From: Sphaerisporangium sp. TRM90804
Lineage (GTDB): Bacteria; Actinomycetota; Actinomycetes; Streptosporangiales; Streptosporangiaceae
Length of the DNA stretch: 64,000 bases
Assembly: GCF_029846175.1 (NCBI RefSeq)
Contig: NZ_JARWAC010000001.1
Span: 124,001-188,000, forward strand
Reading direction: 5' to 3'
The position numbers were made by a program, and so were the translations under genes. Below, piece after piece: positions 8,073 to 16,035 of this stretch; the stretch's first letter is position 1; each line of letters begins with the position of its first letter. Below the pieces are notes generated by a model. It searched no databases. It had not been told where the DNA came from and was given only the letters and a program-made list of their open reading frames with translations.

Positions 8073-9722
8073 GTGACGGCCCTTTTCGACCAGCTCCGGG
8101 CGGCCCCCCGCTCCGTGCTCAGCCGCATCCCCCTCACCGGCGCGGGTGACGACGACGAGGCGCGCCGTCCGCTACCCGTCTCCGGGATGCTCGCCGCCGC
8201 CTGGACCCTCGGCGTCGGCATCGCCGTCCTGACCACCATCACGCTGATCGGCTGGATCGCCGCGCCGCGCGGGGCGTTCGGCCAGGGCATCCCCGGCGTG
8301 TTCCGGGCCGCCTGCCAGGTGTGGCTCGCCGCCCACCACGCGGGCTTCGCGATCCCCGGCGGCCGCATCGGCCTGCTCCCGCTGGGCCTGATGGTGCTGC
8401 CCGCCACCCTGCTGTACCGCGTCGCGCTGTGGATGGCCCGCGACGCCGACCTGCGCCTGCGCCTGCCCGCCCGGCTGCCGAAGGGCAGCACCAAGGACCT
8501 CGCCAACGCCCGCCGCCGCGCCCAGCTCGTGCTCATCGCCCAGGCGGGCATCTCGCTGGCGGCGCCGTACGCCCTGCTGGCGGGCGTCATCGCGCTCGTC
8601 GCCCGCAACAACCTCACCCAGCCGTTCGTCGGCGAGGCGCTGGTGAGCCACTTCCTGCTGGCGTTCGTCGCCGGTTCGGCCGCCACCGCCCGCACCATCG
8701 GCCCCTGGCGGTCGATGGTGCGGCTGATCCCGCAGCGGCCGAGGTCGGTGGTCGCCGGCACCGGGGTCGCGCTGCTGACGCTGCTGGGTGGCGGGCTGGT
8801 GCTCGTCCTGGTGGCGGTCGCCACGAACCTGGAGCAGATCCAGCGGCTGTCGGAGCCGCTGGCCCCGGGCTTCGTCGGCGGGCTGCTCCTGCTGCTGGTG
8901 CAGGGGCTCTACCTGCCGAACTTCGTCGTCTGGGGCATGTCCTACCTCAGCGGCCCGGGTTTCGCGCTCGGCACCGGCACGCTGGTCGCGCCCACCGGCG
9001 TCCAGCTCGGCACGATGCCCGCCCTGCCGGTGCTGGGCGCGCTGCCCGGGTCGGGGGTGACGTCCCCGTGGCTGATGAGCGTGCTGGCGCTGCCGTTCCT
9101 CGCGGGCGCGATCGCCGGGGTGGTGGTGGCGCGGGTCGCCCCCACGCCGCAATTCGAGTCGGCGCCGCTGTGGGGCTTCGTCTGCGGCCTGGCCACCGGC
9201 CTGTCGGCGGGGCTGCTGGCCGCGCTCGCGAGCGGCCCGCTCGGCGGGGCCCGCCTGTCGGCGGTGGGGCCGTCGGCCTGGGAGGTGGCGCTCTCGGTGG
9301 CGCTTGAGGTCGGCGTCGCCGCCGGCATCTCGGCCGGGCTGGCCAACTGGTGGCTGATGTACCGCGGCGCCCGCGCCCCCGCCCCCGTGTGGAGGGCCGG
9401 TGAGGCGATCGTCAAGGCTGCGGCCAAGGTCAAGCCGGCCGCCGCGCCCGCCGGCGGCCTTCCCGGCCACTGGATGGACGCCACGGAGGCCGACACCCAG
9501 CCCATCCCGGTGGTCCGGGCCGACTGGAGCGACGAGCACGCCTCGGCCGTGGAGACGTTCGACCCGGCGCCCGGCCCGCGGAGGGCGGCGGCGTCCCGGG
9601 CGGCGGCCGGCAGGGCCGGGGCCCCAGGCGCCGGGACGCGCCGCGACATCGTCGACGAGACCGACGACCGCGGCGGTCACGTCATCTACGTGGACCCCTA
9701 CGCGTGGGACCGCGATCCCTGA
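8073..9722 (+). CDS. DUF6350 family polytopic membrane protein
   Basis: A protein of about 549 aa with roughly ten hydrophobic segments (for example GMLAAAWTLGVGIAVLTTIT, LVLIAQAGISLAAPYALL, LLTLLGGGLVLVLVAVAT) and a polar, charged cytoplasmic tail from about residue 460. Position between sucD and purN and the overall pattern match the actinobacterial DUF6350 family, whose function is unknown. I chose GTG 8073, where homologous proteins seem to begin (MTALFDQL). An in-frame ATG at 8052 would add seven residues, and its preceding G-run makes a poor ribosome site. The last 25 bp overlap the convergent UBP zinc-finger gene. Confidence 0.8.
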   Translation: MTALFDQLRAAPRSVLSRIPLTGAGDDDEARRPLPVSGMLAAAWTLGVGIAVLTTITLIGWIAAPRGAFGQGIPGVFRAACQVWLAAHHAGFAIPGGRIGLLPLGLMVLPATLLYRVALWMARDADLRLRLPARLPKGSTKDLANARRRAQLVLIAQAGISLAAPYALLAGVIALVARNNLTQPFVGEALVSHFLLAFVAGSAATARTIGPWRSMVRLIPQRPRSVVAGTGVALLTLLGGGLVLVLVAVATNLEQIQRLSEPLAPGFVGGLLLLLVQGLYLPNFVVWGMSYLSGPGFALGTGTLVAPTGVQLGTMPALPVLGALPGSGVTSPWLMSVLALPFLAGAIAGVVVARVAPTPQFESAPLWGFVCGLATGLSAGLLAALASGPLGGARLSAVGPSAWEVALSVALEVGVAAGISAGLANWWLMYRGARAPAPVWRAGEAIVKAAAKVKPAAAPAGGLPGHWMDATEADTQPIPVVRADWSDEHASAVETFDPAPGPRRAAASRAAAGRAGAPGAGTRRDIVDETDDRGGHVIYVDPYAWDRDP

Positions 9723-9991
9723 CCGCTGGGCGACGGCTCCAGCAGCAGTTGGTCGGGGTAGCACCACGCCCAGTCCTCGCCGGGCTCGAAGGACTCGGCG
9801 AGGGGGTGGGCCTCGGTGGCGTAGTGGCCGCTGGCGTGCCGGTTCGGCGAGGAGTCGCAGCAGCCGACGTGCCCGCAGGTGAGGCAGGTGCGCAGGTGGA
9901 CCCAGCGTGACCCCATGGCGAGGCACTCGTCGCAGCCGATCGGGTTGCTGGGCTGCACGTCTTTGACCAGTTCGAGGTGGTTGCAGGTCAC
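9698..9991 (-). CDS. UBP-type zinc finger protein
   Basis: A 97-aa protein beginning VTCNHLELVKDVQ at GTG 9991 behind an AAGGAGA ribosome site. It is almost entirely a ZnF-UBP domain: the early C-H pair, C-x2-C (GCDEC), C-x2-C-GHVGCCD and a following SPNRHASGH. In eukaryotes this fold binds the ubiquitin C-terminal Gly-Gly; freestanding bacterial versions are common in actinomycetes and their ligand is unknown. Pup or other tails are possible but untested partners. The gene is convergent with and overlaps the DUF6350 gene. Confidence 0.85.
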   Translation of the reverse strand: MTCNHLELVKDVQPSNPIGCDECLAMGSRWVHLRTCLTCGHVGCCDSSPNRHASGHYATEAHPLAESFEPGEDWAWCYPDQLLLEPSPSGQGSRSHA

Positions 9992-10122
9992 AGGTATCTC
10001 CTTGAGCTTCACGGGCGGATGCGGGGACGCTCGCGCGTCCCCGGGCGAGGTGCCAGGGCCCGACATCGACATGTCTGCTTACCAGCAGAGATATGTCCGT
10101 TGTTGCTGGTTACATTCCCTGG

Positions 10123-10530
10123 TCAGGGTGCGAAGGGCAGGCGCAGGCTGTTCGGCGGGATGAACGGGAGCTTGCGCTCCATCGCCCGTTCGAGCTCGCT
10201 CAGGCACACCTGCTGGGACGTGGTGGTGCCCGCGCCCTTCATGCACTCGGTGTACCGGGTCAGCTCGCCGCCGAAGTAGCTCTGGAACCACGTGACCGCG
10301 GCCGCCAGCACGATGGACACCACGGAGACGAGGAACCCCGTGATGGGCATGATGATCGGCATGCGCCTGCTCGACAGCGCACGCCACGCGCGCACGCTCA
10401 CGACCGCCGCGACGACCCCCAGGGCCAGCCCCATGACCGGCACCAGCATGGTCAGCGCCAGGGCGCCGATGGAGAGCAACAGCGCCCGGCGCCCGATCTC
10501 GACCCCCGATGTCTCGGCGGGTGGTAGCAC
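10123..10530 (-). CDS. Small membrane protein, DUF4190-like arrangement
   Basis: A 135-aa protein from GTG 10530 behind an excellent AGGAGGTCAG ribosome site. Two long hydrophobic segments (ALLLSIGALALTMLVPVMGL with its extension, and MPITGFLVSVVSIVLAAAVT) are separated by a short basic loop (RAWRALSSRRMP). A soluble tail with two Cys (TECMK, QVCLSEL) follows. The pattern is like DUF4190-type proteins with an extracytoplasmic C-terminal domain. Genes of this kind sit beside purN in related actinomycetes (from memory). It is divergent from purN with an 83-bp gap. Function unknown. Confidence 0.75.
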   Translation of the reverse strand: MLPPAETSGVEIGRRALLLSIGALALTMLVPVMGLALGVVAAVVSVRAWRALSSRRMPIIMPITGFLVSVVSIVLAAAVTWFQSYFGGELTRYTECMKGAGTTTSQQVCLSELERAMERKLPFIPPNSLRLPFAP

Positions 10531-10613
10531 CTGACCTCCTCTGCGTCGTGGAGCGAGAGCGGGCCGATACGCTGACAGCCGTACCCGTCAACATCGCCCG
10601 AAGGAGAGCAGCC

Positions 10614-11291
10614 CTGTCGGCTCGGCTCGTGGTCCTCGTCTCCGGTTCGGGGACCAACCTACAGGCCCTCATCGACGCCGCCGCTGATGAGGCATACGGT
10701 GCCCGCATCGTCGCGGGCGGCGCCGACCGCGACGGCATCGAGGGCCTGGCGCGGGCCCGCCGCGCGGGGATCCCCACCTTCGTCGTCCGGCTGGCCGACC
10801 ACCCCGCCCGGGCCGCCTGGGACGAGGCGCTGCGGGCGGCCATCGCCGCCCACGAGCCCGACCTCGTGGTCTCCGCGGGTTTCATGAAGATCCTCGGCGC
10901 CGGGGTGCTGGCCGCCCACCCCGTCGTCAACACCCACCCGGCGCTGCTGCCGTCCTTCCCCGGCGCCCACGCGGTCAAGGACGCTCTGGCGTACGGCGTC
11001 CGGGTGACCGGCTGCACGGTGCACCTGGTCGACGCGGGCGTGGACACCGGCCCCGTCATCGCCCAGACGGCGGTGGACGTGGAGGATGGGGACGACGAGG
11101 GGTCGCTGCACGAACGCATCAAGATCGTGGAGCGCGGCCTGCTCGTCGAGGTCGTCGGCCGCATGGCGCGCGAGGGCTGGGCCGTCAGCGGCCGTCACGT
11201 CCGCCTCGGCCACCGGCCCAACGGAGAGTCGCGACCTCCGGGTCGTCACGAAAGCACGGACGGTCCGGATACAGGGAGGAGCACGAAGTGA
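10614..11291 (+). CDS. purN: Phosphoribosylglycinamide formyltransferase
   Basis: The third step of purine synthesis: transfer of formyl from 10-formyl-THF to GAR. The 225-aa product ([20 protein letters not shown]) has the GAR phosphate loop SGSGTN, the catalytic [16 protein letters not shown] segment with the conserved Asn-His, and the [10 protein letters not shown] motif with the essential Asp. The ribosome site AAGGAG (10601-10606) lies 7 nt before a CTG codon at 10614, which gives exactly the family N-terminus. No ATG, GTG or TTG stands there. The nearest alternatives are a GTG at 10629, which cuts the first beta strand, or weak upstream codons. The stop overlaps the purH start (GTGA). 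Predicted CTG initiation is unusual. Confidence 0.93.
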   Translation: MSARLVVLVSGSGTNLQALIDAAADEAYGARIVAGGADRDGIEGLARARRAGIPTFVVRLADHPARAAWDEALRAAIAAHEPDLVVSAGFMKILGAGVLAAHPVVNTHPALLPSFPGAHAVKDALAYGVRVTGCTVHLVDAGVDTGPVIAQTAVDVEDGDDEGSLHERIKIVERGLLVEVVGRMAREGWAVSGRHVRLGHRPNGESRPPGRHESTDGPDTGRSTK

Positions 11292-12835
11292 CCCGCATCG
11301 CCATCCGGCGCGCGCTGATCACGGTTTATGACAAGTCCGGGCTGGAGGAGCTGGCCCGGGCTCTGGACGCCGCCGGCGTCGAGATCGTGTCCACGGGCGG
11401 CACGGCGTCGAAGATCGCCTCGTTCGGTGTGCCGGTGACCCCGGTGGAGTCGCTGACCGGCTTCCCCGAGTGCCTCGGCGGCCGGGTCAAGACCCTGCAC
11501 CCGCGCGTCCACGCGGGCCTGCTGGCCGACGGGGCCAACCCCTCCCACGTCAAGCAGCTCGAAGAGCTGGAGATCGAGCCGTTCCAGCTCGTCGTCGTCA
11601 ACCTGTACCCGTTCCAGCAGACGGTCGCCTCCGGCGCCTCCCCGGACGAGTGCGTGGAGCAGATCGACATCGGCGGCCCCGCCATGATCCGCGCGGCGGC
11701 CAAGAACCACGGCACCGTCGCCGTGGTCGTCGACCCGCGCGGGTACGGCCAGGCGCTCACCGCGATCGCCGAGGGCGGCTTCACCGAGCAGGAGCGCCGC
11801 CGGCTCGCCGCGACGGCCTACGCGCACACCGCGTCGTACGACACGGCGGTGGCCTCCTGGTTCGCCAACGTCTACGCCCCCGAGGAGGACACCGCCTGGC
11901 CGTCCTTCATGGGCGCCTCCTGGGAGCGCCGCGCCGTGCTGCGGTACGGCGAGAACCCCCACCAGCGGGCCGCGCTGTACTCCGGCGGAACCGACGGCCT
12001 GGCCAACGCCGAGCAGCTGCACGGCAAGGAGATGTCCTACAACAACTACGTCGACGCCGACGCCGCCTGGCGCGCCGCGTGGGACTTCGACGAGCCCGCC
12101 GTCGCGATCATCAAGCACGCCAACCCGTGCGGGGTGGCGGTCGGCGCGGACGTCGCCGAGGCGCACCGCAAGGCGCACGCCTGCGACCCGGTGTCGGCGT
12201 ACGGCGGCGTGATCGCCGTGAACGGCGAGGTCACCGCCGAGCTCGCCGAGCAGATCGCCCCGGTCTTCACCGAGGTGGTGGTCGCGCCCTCCTTCGCCCC
12301 CGAGGCGCTGGAGGTGCTGACCGCCAAGAAGAACATCCGGCTGCTGCGCTGCCCGTCGGGCCCGTCGAACGCCGCCGAGTTCCGCCGCGTGGACGGCGGC
12401 CTGCTGGCCCAGACCGTCGACCGGGTGGACGCGCCCGGCGACGACCCGTCCTCGTGGGAGCTCAAGGTGGGCGACCCCGCCTCCCCGGAGGTCCTCGCCG
12501 ATCTCGCGTTCGCCTGGAAGGCATGCCGCTCGGTGAAGTCCAACGCGATCCTGCTGGCCGCCGGCGGCGCCACCGTGGGCGTGGGCATGGGCCAGGTCAA
12601 CCGCGTCGACTCCGCGCGCCTGGCCGTGGCGCGCGCCGGCGACCGCGCGGCCGGCTCGGTGGGGGCGTCCGACGCGTTCTTCCCGTTCGCCGACGGCCTC
12701 GACGTGCTCGTCGAGGCCGGGGTGAAGGCGATCGTCGAGCCGGGCGGCTCCGTCCGCGACGAGGAGGTCGTCGAGGCCGCCGCCAAGGCGGGGATCACCC
12801 TGTACTTCACCGGCACCCGCCACTTCTTCCACTAG
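11288..12835 (+). CDS. purH: Bifunctional AICAR formyltransferase/IMP cyclohydrolase
   Basis: A 515-aa fusion enzyme catalysing the last two steps of IMP synthesis. The N-terminal third is the MGS-fold cyclohydrolase ([31 protein letters not shown]). The C-terminal two thirds are the AICAR transformylase, with [11 protein letters not shown] and [12 protein letters not shown] supplying the catalytic Lys-His. The start is GTG at 11288 within the purN stop (4-bp overlap) behind GGAGG. purN and purH therefore form a coupled unit. The end (TGTRHFFH) is the usual PurH terminus. Confidence 0.97.
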   Translation: MTRIAIRRALITVYDKSGLEELARALDAAGVEIVSTGGTASKIASFGVPVTPVESLTGFPECLGGRVKTLHPRVHAGLLADGANPSHVKQLEELEIEPFQLVVVNLYPFQQTVASGASPDECVEQIDIGGPAMIRAAAKNHGTVAVVVDPRGYGQALTAIAEGGFTEQERRRLAATAYAHTASYDTAVASWFANVYAPEEDTAWPSFMGASWERRAVLRYGENPHQRAALYSGGTDGLANAEQLHGKEMSYNNYVDADAAWRAAWDFDEPAVAIIKHANPCGVAVGADVAEAHRKAHACDPVSAYGGVIAVNGEVTAELAEQIAPVFTEVVVAPSFAPEALEVLTAKKNIRLLRCPSGPSNAAEFRRVDGGLLAQTVDRVDAPGDDPSSWELKVGDPASPEVLADLAFAWKACRSVKSNAILLAAGGATVGVGMGQVNRVDSARLAVARAGDRAAGSVGASDAFFPFADGLDVLVEAGVKAIVEPGGSVRDEEVVEAAAKAGITLYFTGTRHFFH

Positions 12836-12860
12836 AGCCGCGCGGGGGGACGGCGGCGCC

Positions 12861-12905
12861 TGCCGCCGCCCCGCGTGCCGCCGCCCCGCGTGCCGCCGCC
12901 CCGCG
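12861..12905 (+). repeat. 15-bp tandem repeat, three copies
   Basis: TGCCGCCGCCCCGCG occurs three times head to tail with no mismatch, starting 25 bp after the purH stop. Confidence 0.85.
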
Positions 12906-13030
12906 TGCCGCGGGGCCGCCGGGGTGCGGCGTTCGGGAGTAGTACGCGGCACGCCGGGGCGTCACCCGCCGCCGCCCGGCCTGGGCGGGGTGTGGAGCCG
13001 GGCGAGCACCGGCGGCACCCGGCGGCCGTC

Positions 13031-13208
13031 CGCCTTCACGCTGCTCACCCCGTGCGCGGAGCGCTTTCACGGCCCTCACCCCGCGCGGAGCGCTTTCACG
13101 TTGCTCACCGCGCCCAGAGCGCTTCAACGCCGCTCACCCCGCACGGAGCGCTTCCACGTTGCTCACCGCGCCCAGAGCGCTGCCACGGCGCTCACCCGGT
13201 GCGCGGAG
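13031..13208 (+). repeat. 29-bp tandem repeat array, about six copies
   Basis: Units begin at 13031, 13062, 13091, 13120, 13149 and 13178 with the pattern CGCTTTCACG..CTCACC..CGCGGAG; the two end units are 31 bp. Alternate units are more alike (GTTGCTCACCGCGCCCAGAG in units 3 and 5), suggesting duplication of two-unit blocks. The junction AGCGCT is a palindrome, and GAGCGCTTTCAC resembles half of a LacI-family operator. There are no unique spacers, so it is not a CRISPR array. Confidence 0.85.
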
Positions 13209-13649
13209 CGCGATCGGACCCGGGTGTGCCGCCCCCCGCCCCCGCCCCCGCCGGGTGAGTGACCCACACCGCGGACGTTCGCCGTACCGACAGGTGCCTA
13301 TCCCGCTTTTTCCGTACACATACGGATGTCACTACGGATGTTCAACCACTGAGGGCGGTTCTAGCGTCACGGCAGGCCGGTTCACCCGTCCCCTTCGCCC
13401 CAGGAAGGAGCGCCCGCACGTGACCTCTCCCGACTCACCGCCGTAGCGGCTTTCCGGCTCTCGGGTAAGTCCCGCCGGATGACCGGGCCCTCTCCCTGGC
13501 CCGTGACGGCGCCAGCACCACTCGTTTCTCTTCTCTCACCACCCCCCGATCCCACCGTGCCCGCCGACGGACCCCCTCCGCGGCGAGGCCGCCGCACCCC
13601 GCACACCCCGGCGGAACGCGGCGTGGGAGGCAGAGAAAGGAAGACGCCC

Positions 13650-15875
13650 ATGAGGCGCAGAGCACTCCTGATGGCGGCAGCCGTCGTCACCACCGTCGCC
13701 GTGGTGGCACCGGCCACTCCCGCGGCCGCCAAACCACCGCCCGGCGCCGAACGCGTGCAGGCCACCATGGCCGACCCGCCGCAGGCCGCGGCGCTGGCCG
13801 CCGACCGCGCCGTCGCGAGCGGCCTCGACGACCTTCGCAAGGGCCCGAGCGAGAGCTACCGGCGCACCGGCGTGAACTCCGGCACCGGCGGCATGTTCTA
13901 CGTCACCTACGAGCGCTCCTACAAGGGCCTGCCCGTGGTCGGCGGCGACGCGGTCGTCGTCACCGACGGAAGCGGCAACGTTCGCGACACCACGGCGGCC
14001 TCCGGCGCCATCGCCGACGGCGTGCCGACCGCGCCCACCGTCACCGCCGAGCGCGCCACCGAGACGGCGAAGACCCGGCTGGCACGGGTCGACGACACCG
14101 CCGCGCCGCGCCTGGTCGTCCTGGCCTGGGGCGCTCAGCCGCGCCTGGCCTGGGAGGCGACGGTCTCCGGCATCGCCGCCGGCAAGCCCAGCATCCAGCA
14201 CGTGTTCGTCGACGCGCGCACCGGCGAGATCGCCGACGCCTACGACGACGTGCGGGCCGGCACCGGCACCGGCTTCTACAACGGCCAGGTCACCATCGCC
14301 ACCAGCGGGTCCGGCTCCTCGTACTCGATGACCGACCCCACCCGCACCGGCGTGCGCTGCGGCGGGCAGAACGGCTCGGCGTACACCGGCACGGACGACG
14401 TCTGGGGGACCGGCTCCGGGACCAACCTGGAGACCGCGTGTGTGGACGCGCTCTACGCCGCCCAGCGCGAGTGGGACATGCTTCGCGACTGGCTCGGCCG
14501 CAACGGCTTCAACGGCAACGGCGGCGGCTTCCCCGCCCGCGTCGGGCTGTCCGACGTCAACGCGTACTGGAACGGCAGCTACACCAACTTCGGCCGCTCG
14601 CAGGACGGCGCCCGCCAGGCCACGCCGATCGACGTCGTCGCCCACGAGTACGGCCACGCCATCTTCCAGACCACGCCCGGCGGCGCGGGGTCCGGCAACG
14701 AGAACGGCGGCATGAACGAGGCCGCGGGCGACGTGTTCGGCGCGCTGACCGAGGCGTTCACCAACAACCCGAACGACCCGCCGGACTACCAGGTCGGCGA
14801 GGAGGTCAACCTGGTCGGCGACGGCCCCATCCGGTACATGTACCAGCCGTCCCTCGCCGGTGACCCCAACTGCTGGTCCACGTCCATCCCGAGCACCGAG
14901 GTGCACGCGGCGGCCGGGCCGTTCAACCACTGGTTCTACCTGCTGGCCGAGGGCTCCTCGCCCGGCGGCGGCAAGCCGAACAGCCCCATCTGCTCCGGCG
15001 GGCCGTCCTCGGTGACCGGCATCGGCATCCAGAAGGCCGGACGGATCTTCATGGGCGCGCTGCTGCGCAAGACCTCCTCCTGGCGGTACGCCAACGCCCG
15101 CTCGGCGTCCCTCGCCGCGGCGGTCGAGCTGTACGGCGCGGCCAGCGTCGAGTGCGCCACCACGAAGGCCGCCTGGAACGCCGTGAGCGTTCCGGTGCAG
15201 TCGGGCGAGCCGACCTGCAACGCGTCGGGCAACGACTTCTCCCTGTCGCTGAGCCCGACCGCCGGTTCGGTACAGCCGGGCCAGTCGACCACCGCCACGG
15301 TCGGCACCGCGACCACCTCGGGCAGCGCGCAGACGGTCACCCTGTCGGCGTCCGGCCTGCCCTCGGGCGCCACGGCCAGCTTCAGCCCGGCCTCGGTGTC
15401 CTCGGGCTCCTCGTCCACGCTGACGATCAGCACCAGCTCCTCCACCCCGACCGGCACCTACACCGTGACGGTCACCGGCTCGGCCACCTCCGGCTCGCAC
15501 ACGGCGACCTACTCGCTGACGGTCGGCACCTCCGGCACGCGGACCTTCCGCAACGACACCAACTACACGATCAACGACCTGAGCACCGTCACCAGCCCGG
15601 TCACCTCCACCGCGACCGGCACCGCGACGTCCCCCGTGCGCGTCACCGTGACGATCTCCCACACCTGCGCGGAGGACCTGCGAATCCGCCTGCGCGGCCC
15701 GAGCGGCACCTGGTACACGCTCGACACCGCCGGCGGCTCAAGCTGCACCTCCTACGGCACCAGGAACTACACGGCCACCGTCAGCCAGCAGGCCGCCGGC
15801 ACCTGGACCCTTGAGGTCTACGACGCCTACCGCCTCGACACCGGCTTCCTGGACTCCTGGAGCATCACCGTCTAA
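13650..15875 (+). CDS. Secreted M4 (thermolysin-like) metalloprotease with P domain
   Basis: A 741-aa exported endopeptidase. ATG 13650 (MRRRALLMAAAVVTTVAVV) starts a Sec signal peptide ending near APATPAAA. A propeptide of FTP/PepSY type follows (YERSYKGLPVVGGDAVVV, HVFVDARTGEI). The catalytic domain has HEYGH (332-336) with both zinc His and the catalytic Glu, and NEAAGDVFG with the third zinc ligand. After about residue 520 comes a Ser/Thr-rich immunoglobulin-like domain (SLSLSPTAGSVQPGQ). The C-terminus is a proprotein-convertase P/Homo B domain (DLRIRLRGPSGTW to GFLDSWSITV), which often aids folding or substrate binding. It is monocistronic with a strong terminator. Confidence 0.92.
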   Translation: MRRRALLMAAAVVTTVAVVAPATPAAAKPPPGAERVQATMADPPQAAALAADRAVASGLDDLRKGPSESYRRTGVNSGTGGMFYVTYERSYKGLPVVGGDAVVVTDGSGNVRDTTAASGAIADGVPTAPTVTAERATETAKTRLARVDDTAAPRLVVLAWGAQPRLAWEATVSGIAAGKPSIQHVFVDARTGEIADAYDDVRAGTGTGFYNGQVTIATSGSGSSYSMTDPTRTGVRCGGQNGSAYTGTDDVWGTGSGTNLETACVDALYAAQREWDMLRDWLGRNGFNGNGGGFPARVGLSDVNAYWNGSYTNFGRSQDGARQATPIDVVAHEYGHAIFQTTPGGAGSGNENGGMNEAAGDVFGALTEAFTNNPNDPPDYQVGEEVNLVGDGPIRYMYQPSLAGDPNCWSTSIPSTEVHAAAGPFNHWFYLLAEGSSPGGGKPNSPICSGGPSSVTGIGIQKAGRIFMGALLRKTSSWRYANARSASLAAAVELYGAASVECATTKAAWNAVSVPVQSGEPTCNASGNDFSLSLSPTAGSVQPGQSTTATVGTATTSGSAQTVTLSASGLPSGATASFSPASVSSGSSSTLTISTSSSTPTGTYTVTVTGSATSGSHTATYSLTVGTSGTRTFRNDTNYTINDLSTVTSPVTSTATGTATSPVRVTVTISHTCAEDLRIRLRGPSGTWYTLDTAGGSSCTSYGTRNYTATVSQQAAGTWTLEVYDAYRLDTGFLDSWSITV

Positions 15876-15918
15876 CCGCCTGACCGTCTGCCCCGCCCAA
15901 GGGCGCGAGCACGACCCC

Positions 15919-15954
15919 GACCCCCGGGACCACCGCCCCACGGTCCCGGGGGTC
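15919..15954 (+). terminator. Hairpin terminator after the M4 protease gene
   Basis: GACCCCCGGGACC (15919-15931) and GGTCCCGGGGGTC (15942-15954) form a perfect 13-bp stem with a 10-nt loop, about 45 bp after the stop. It may serve both convergent genes. Confidence 0.8.
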
Positions 15955-15984
15955 CCTCATGCCCCCACCGCGGTATGGACCGCC

Positions 15985-16021
15985 GAGGGTCGCCCTGAAG
16001 AAGCGCGCCGAAGGCACCATG
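15985..16021 (-). repeat. Dispersed repeat element A, copy 4 (inverted)
   Basis: On the minus strand: ATGGTGCCTTCGGCGC followed by GCTTCTTCAGGGCGACCCTC. It sits just past the stop of the LuxR regulator gene. Confidence 0.7.
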
Positions 16022-16035
16022 GGCGGCGGGTGGGG

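Larger units (their letters stand above)
12836..13649. other. 0.8-kb gap with two tandem arrays and promoter region of the M4 protease
   Basis: No real gene is seen. The left half holds a 15-bp triple repeat and a 29-bp array (entered separately). At 13318-13340 the sequence TACGGATGT occurs twice, possibly as an operator. TTCAAC (13341) and TAGCGT (13362) could form a weak promoter. A well-spaced AGGAAGGAG (13400-13408) precedes GTG 13421, which would encode only MTSPDSPP before a stop: a possible leader peptide upstream of the secreted protease gene at 13650. Confidence 0.5.

Noticed and set aside
13031-13208. Regularly spaced repeats resembling a small CRISPR array
   Set aside because: Units abut with no unique spacers, the whole 29 bp is repeated, and no cas gene is present.
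13300-13649. Riboswitch (for example c-di-AMP type) ahead of the secreted protease
   Set aside because: I could not find the conserved core motifs; only a weak promoter and a possible leader peptide are visible.
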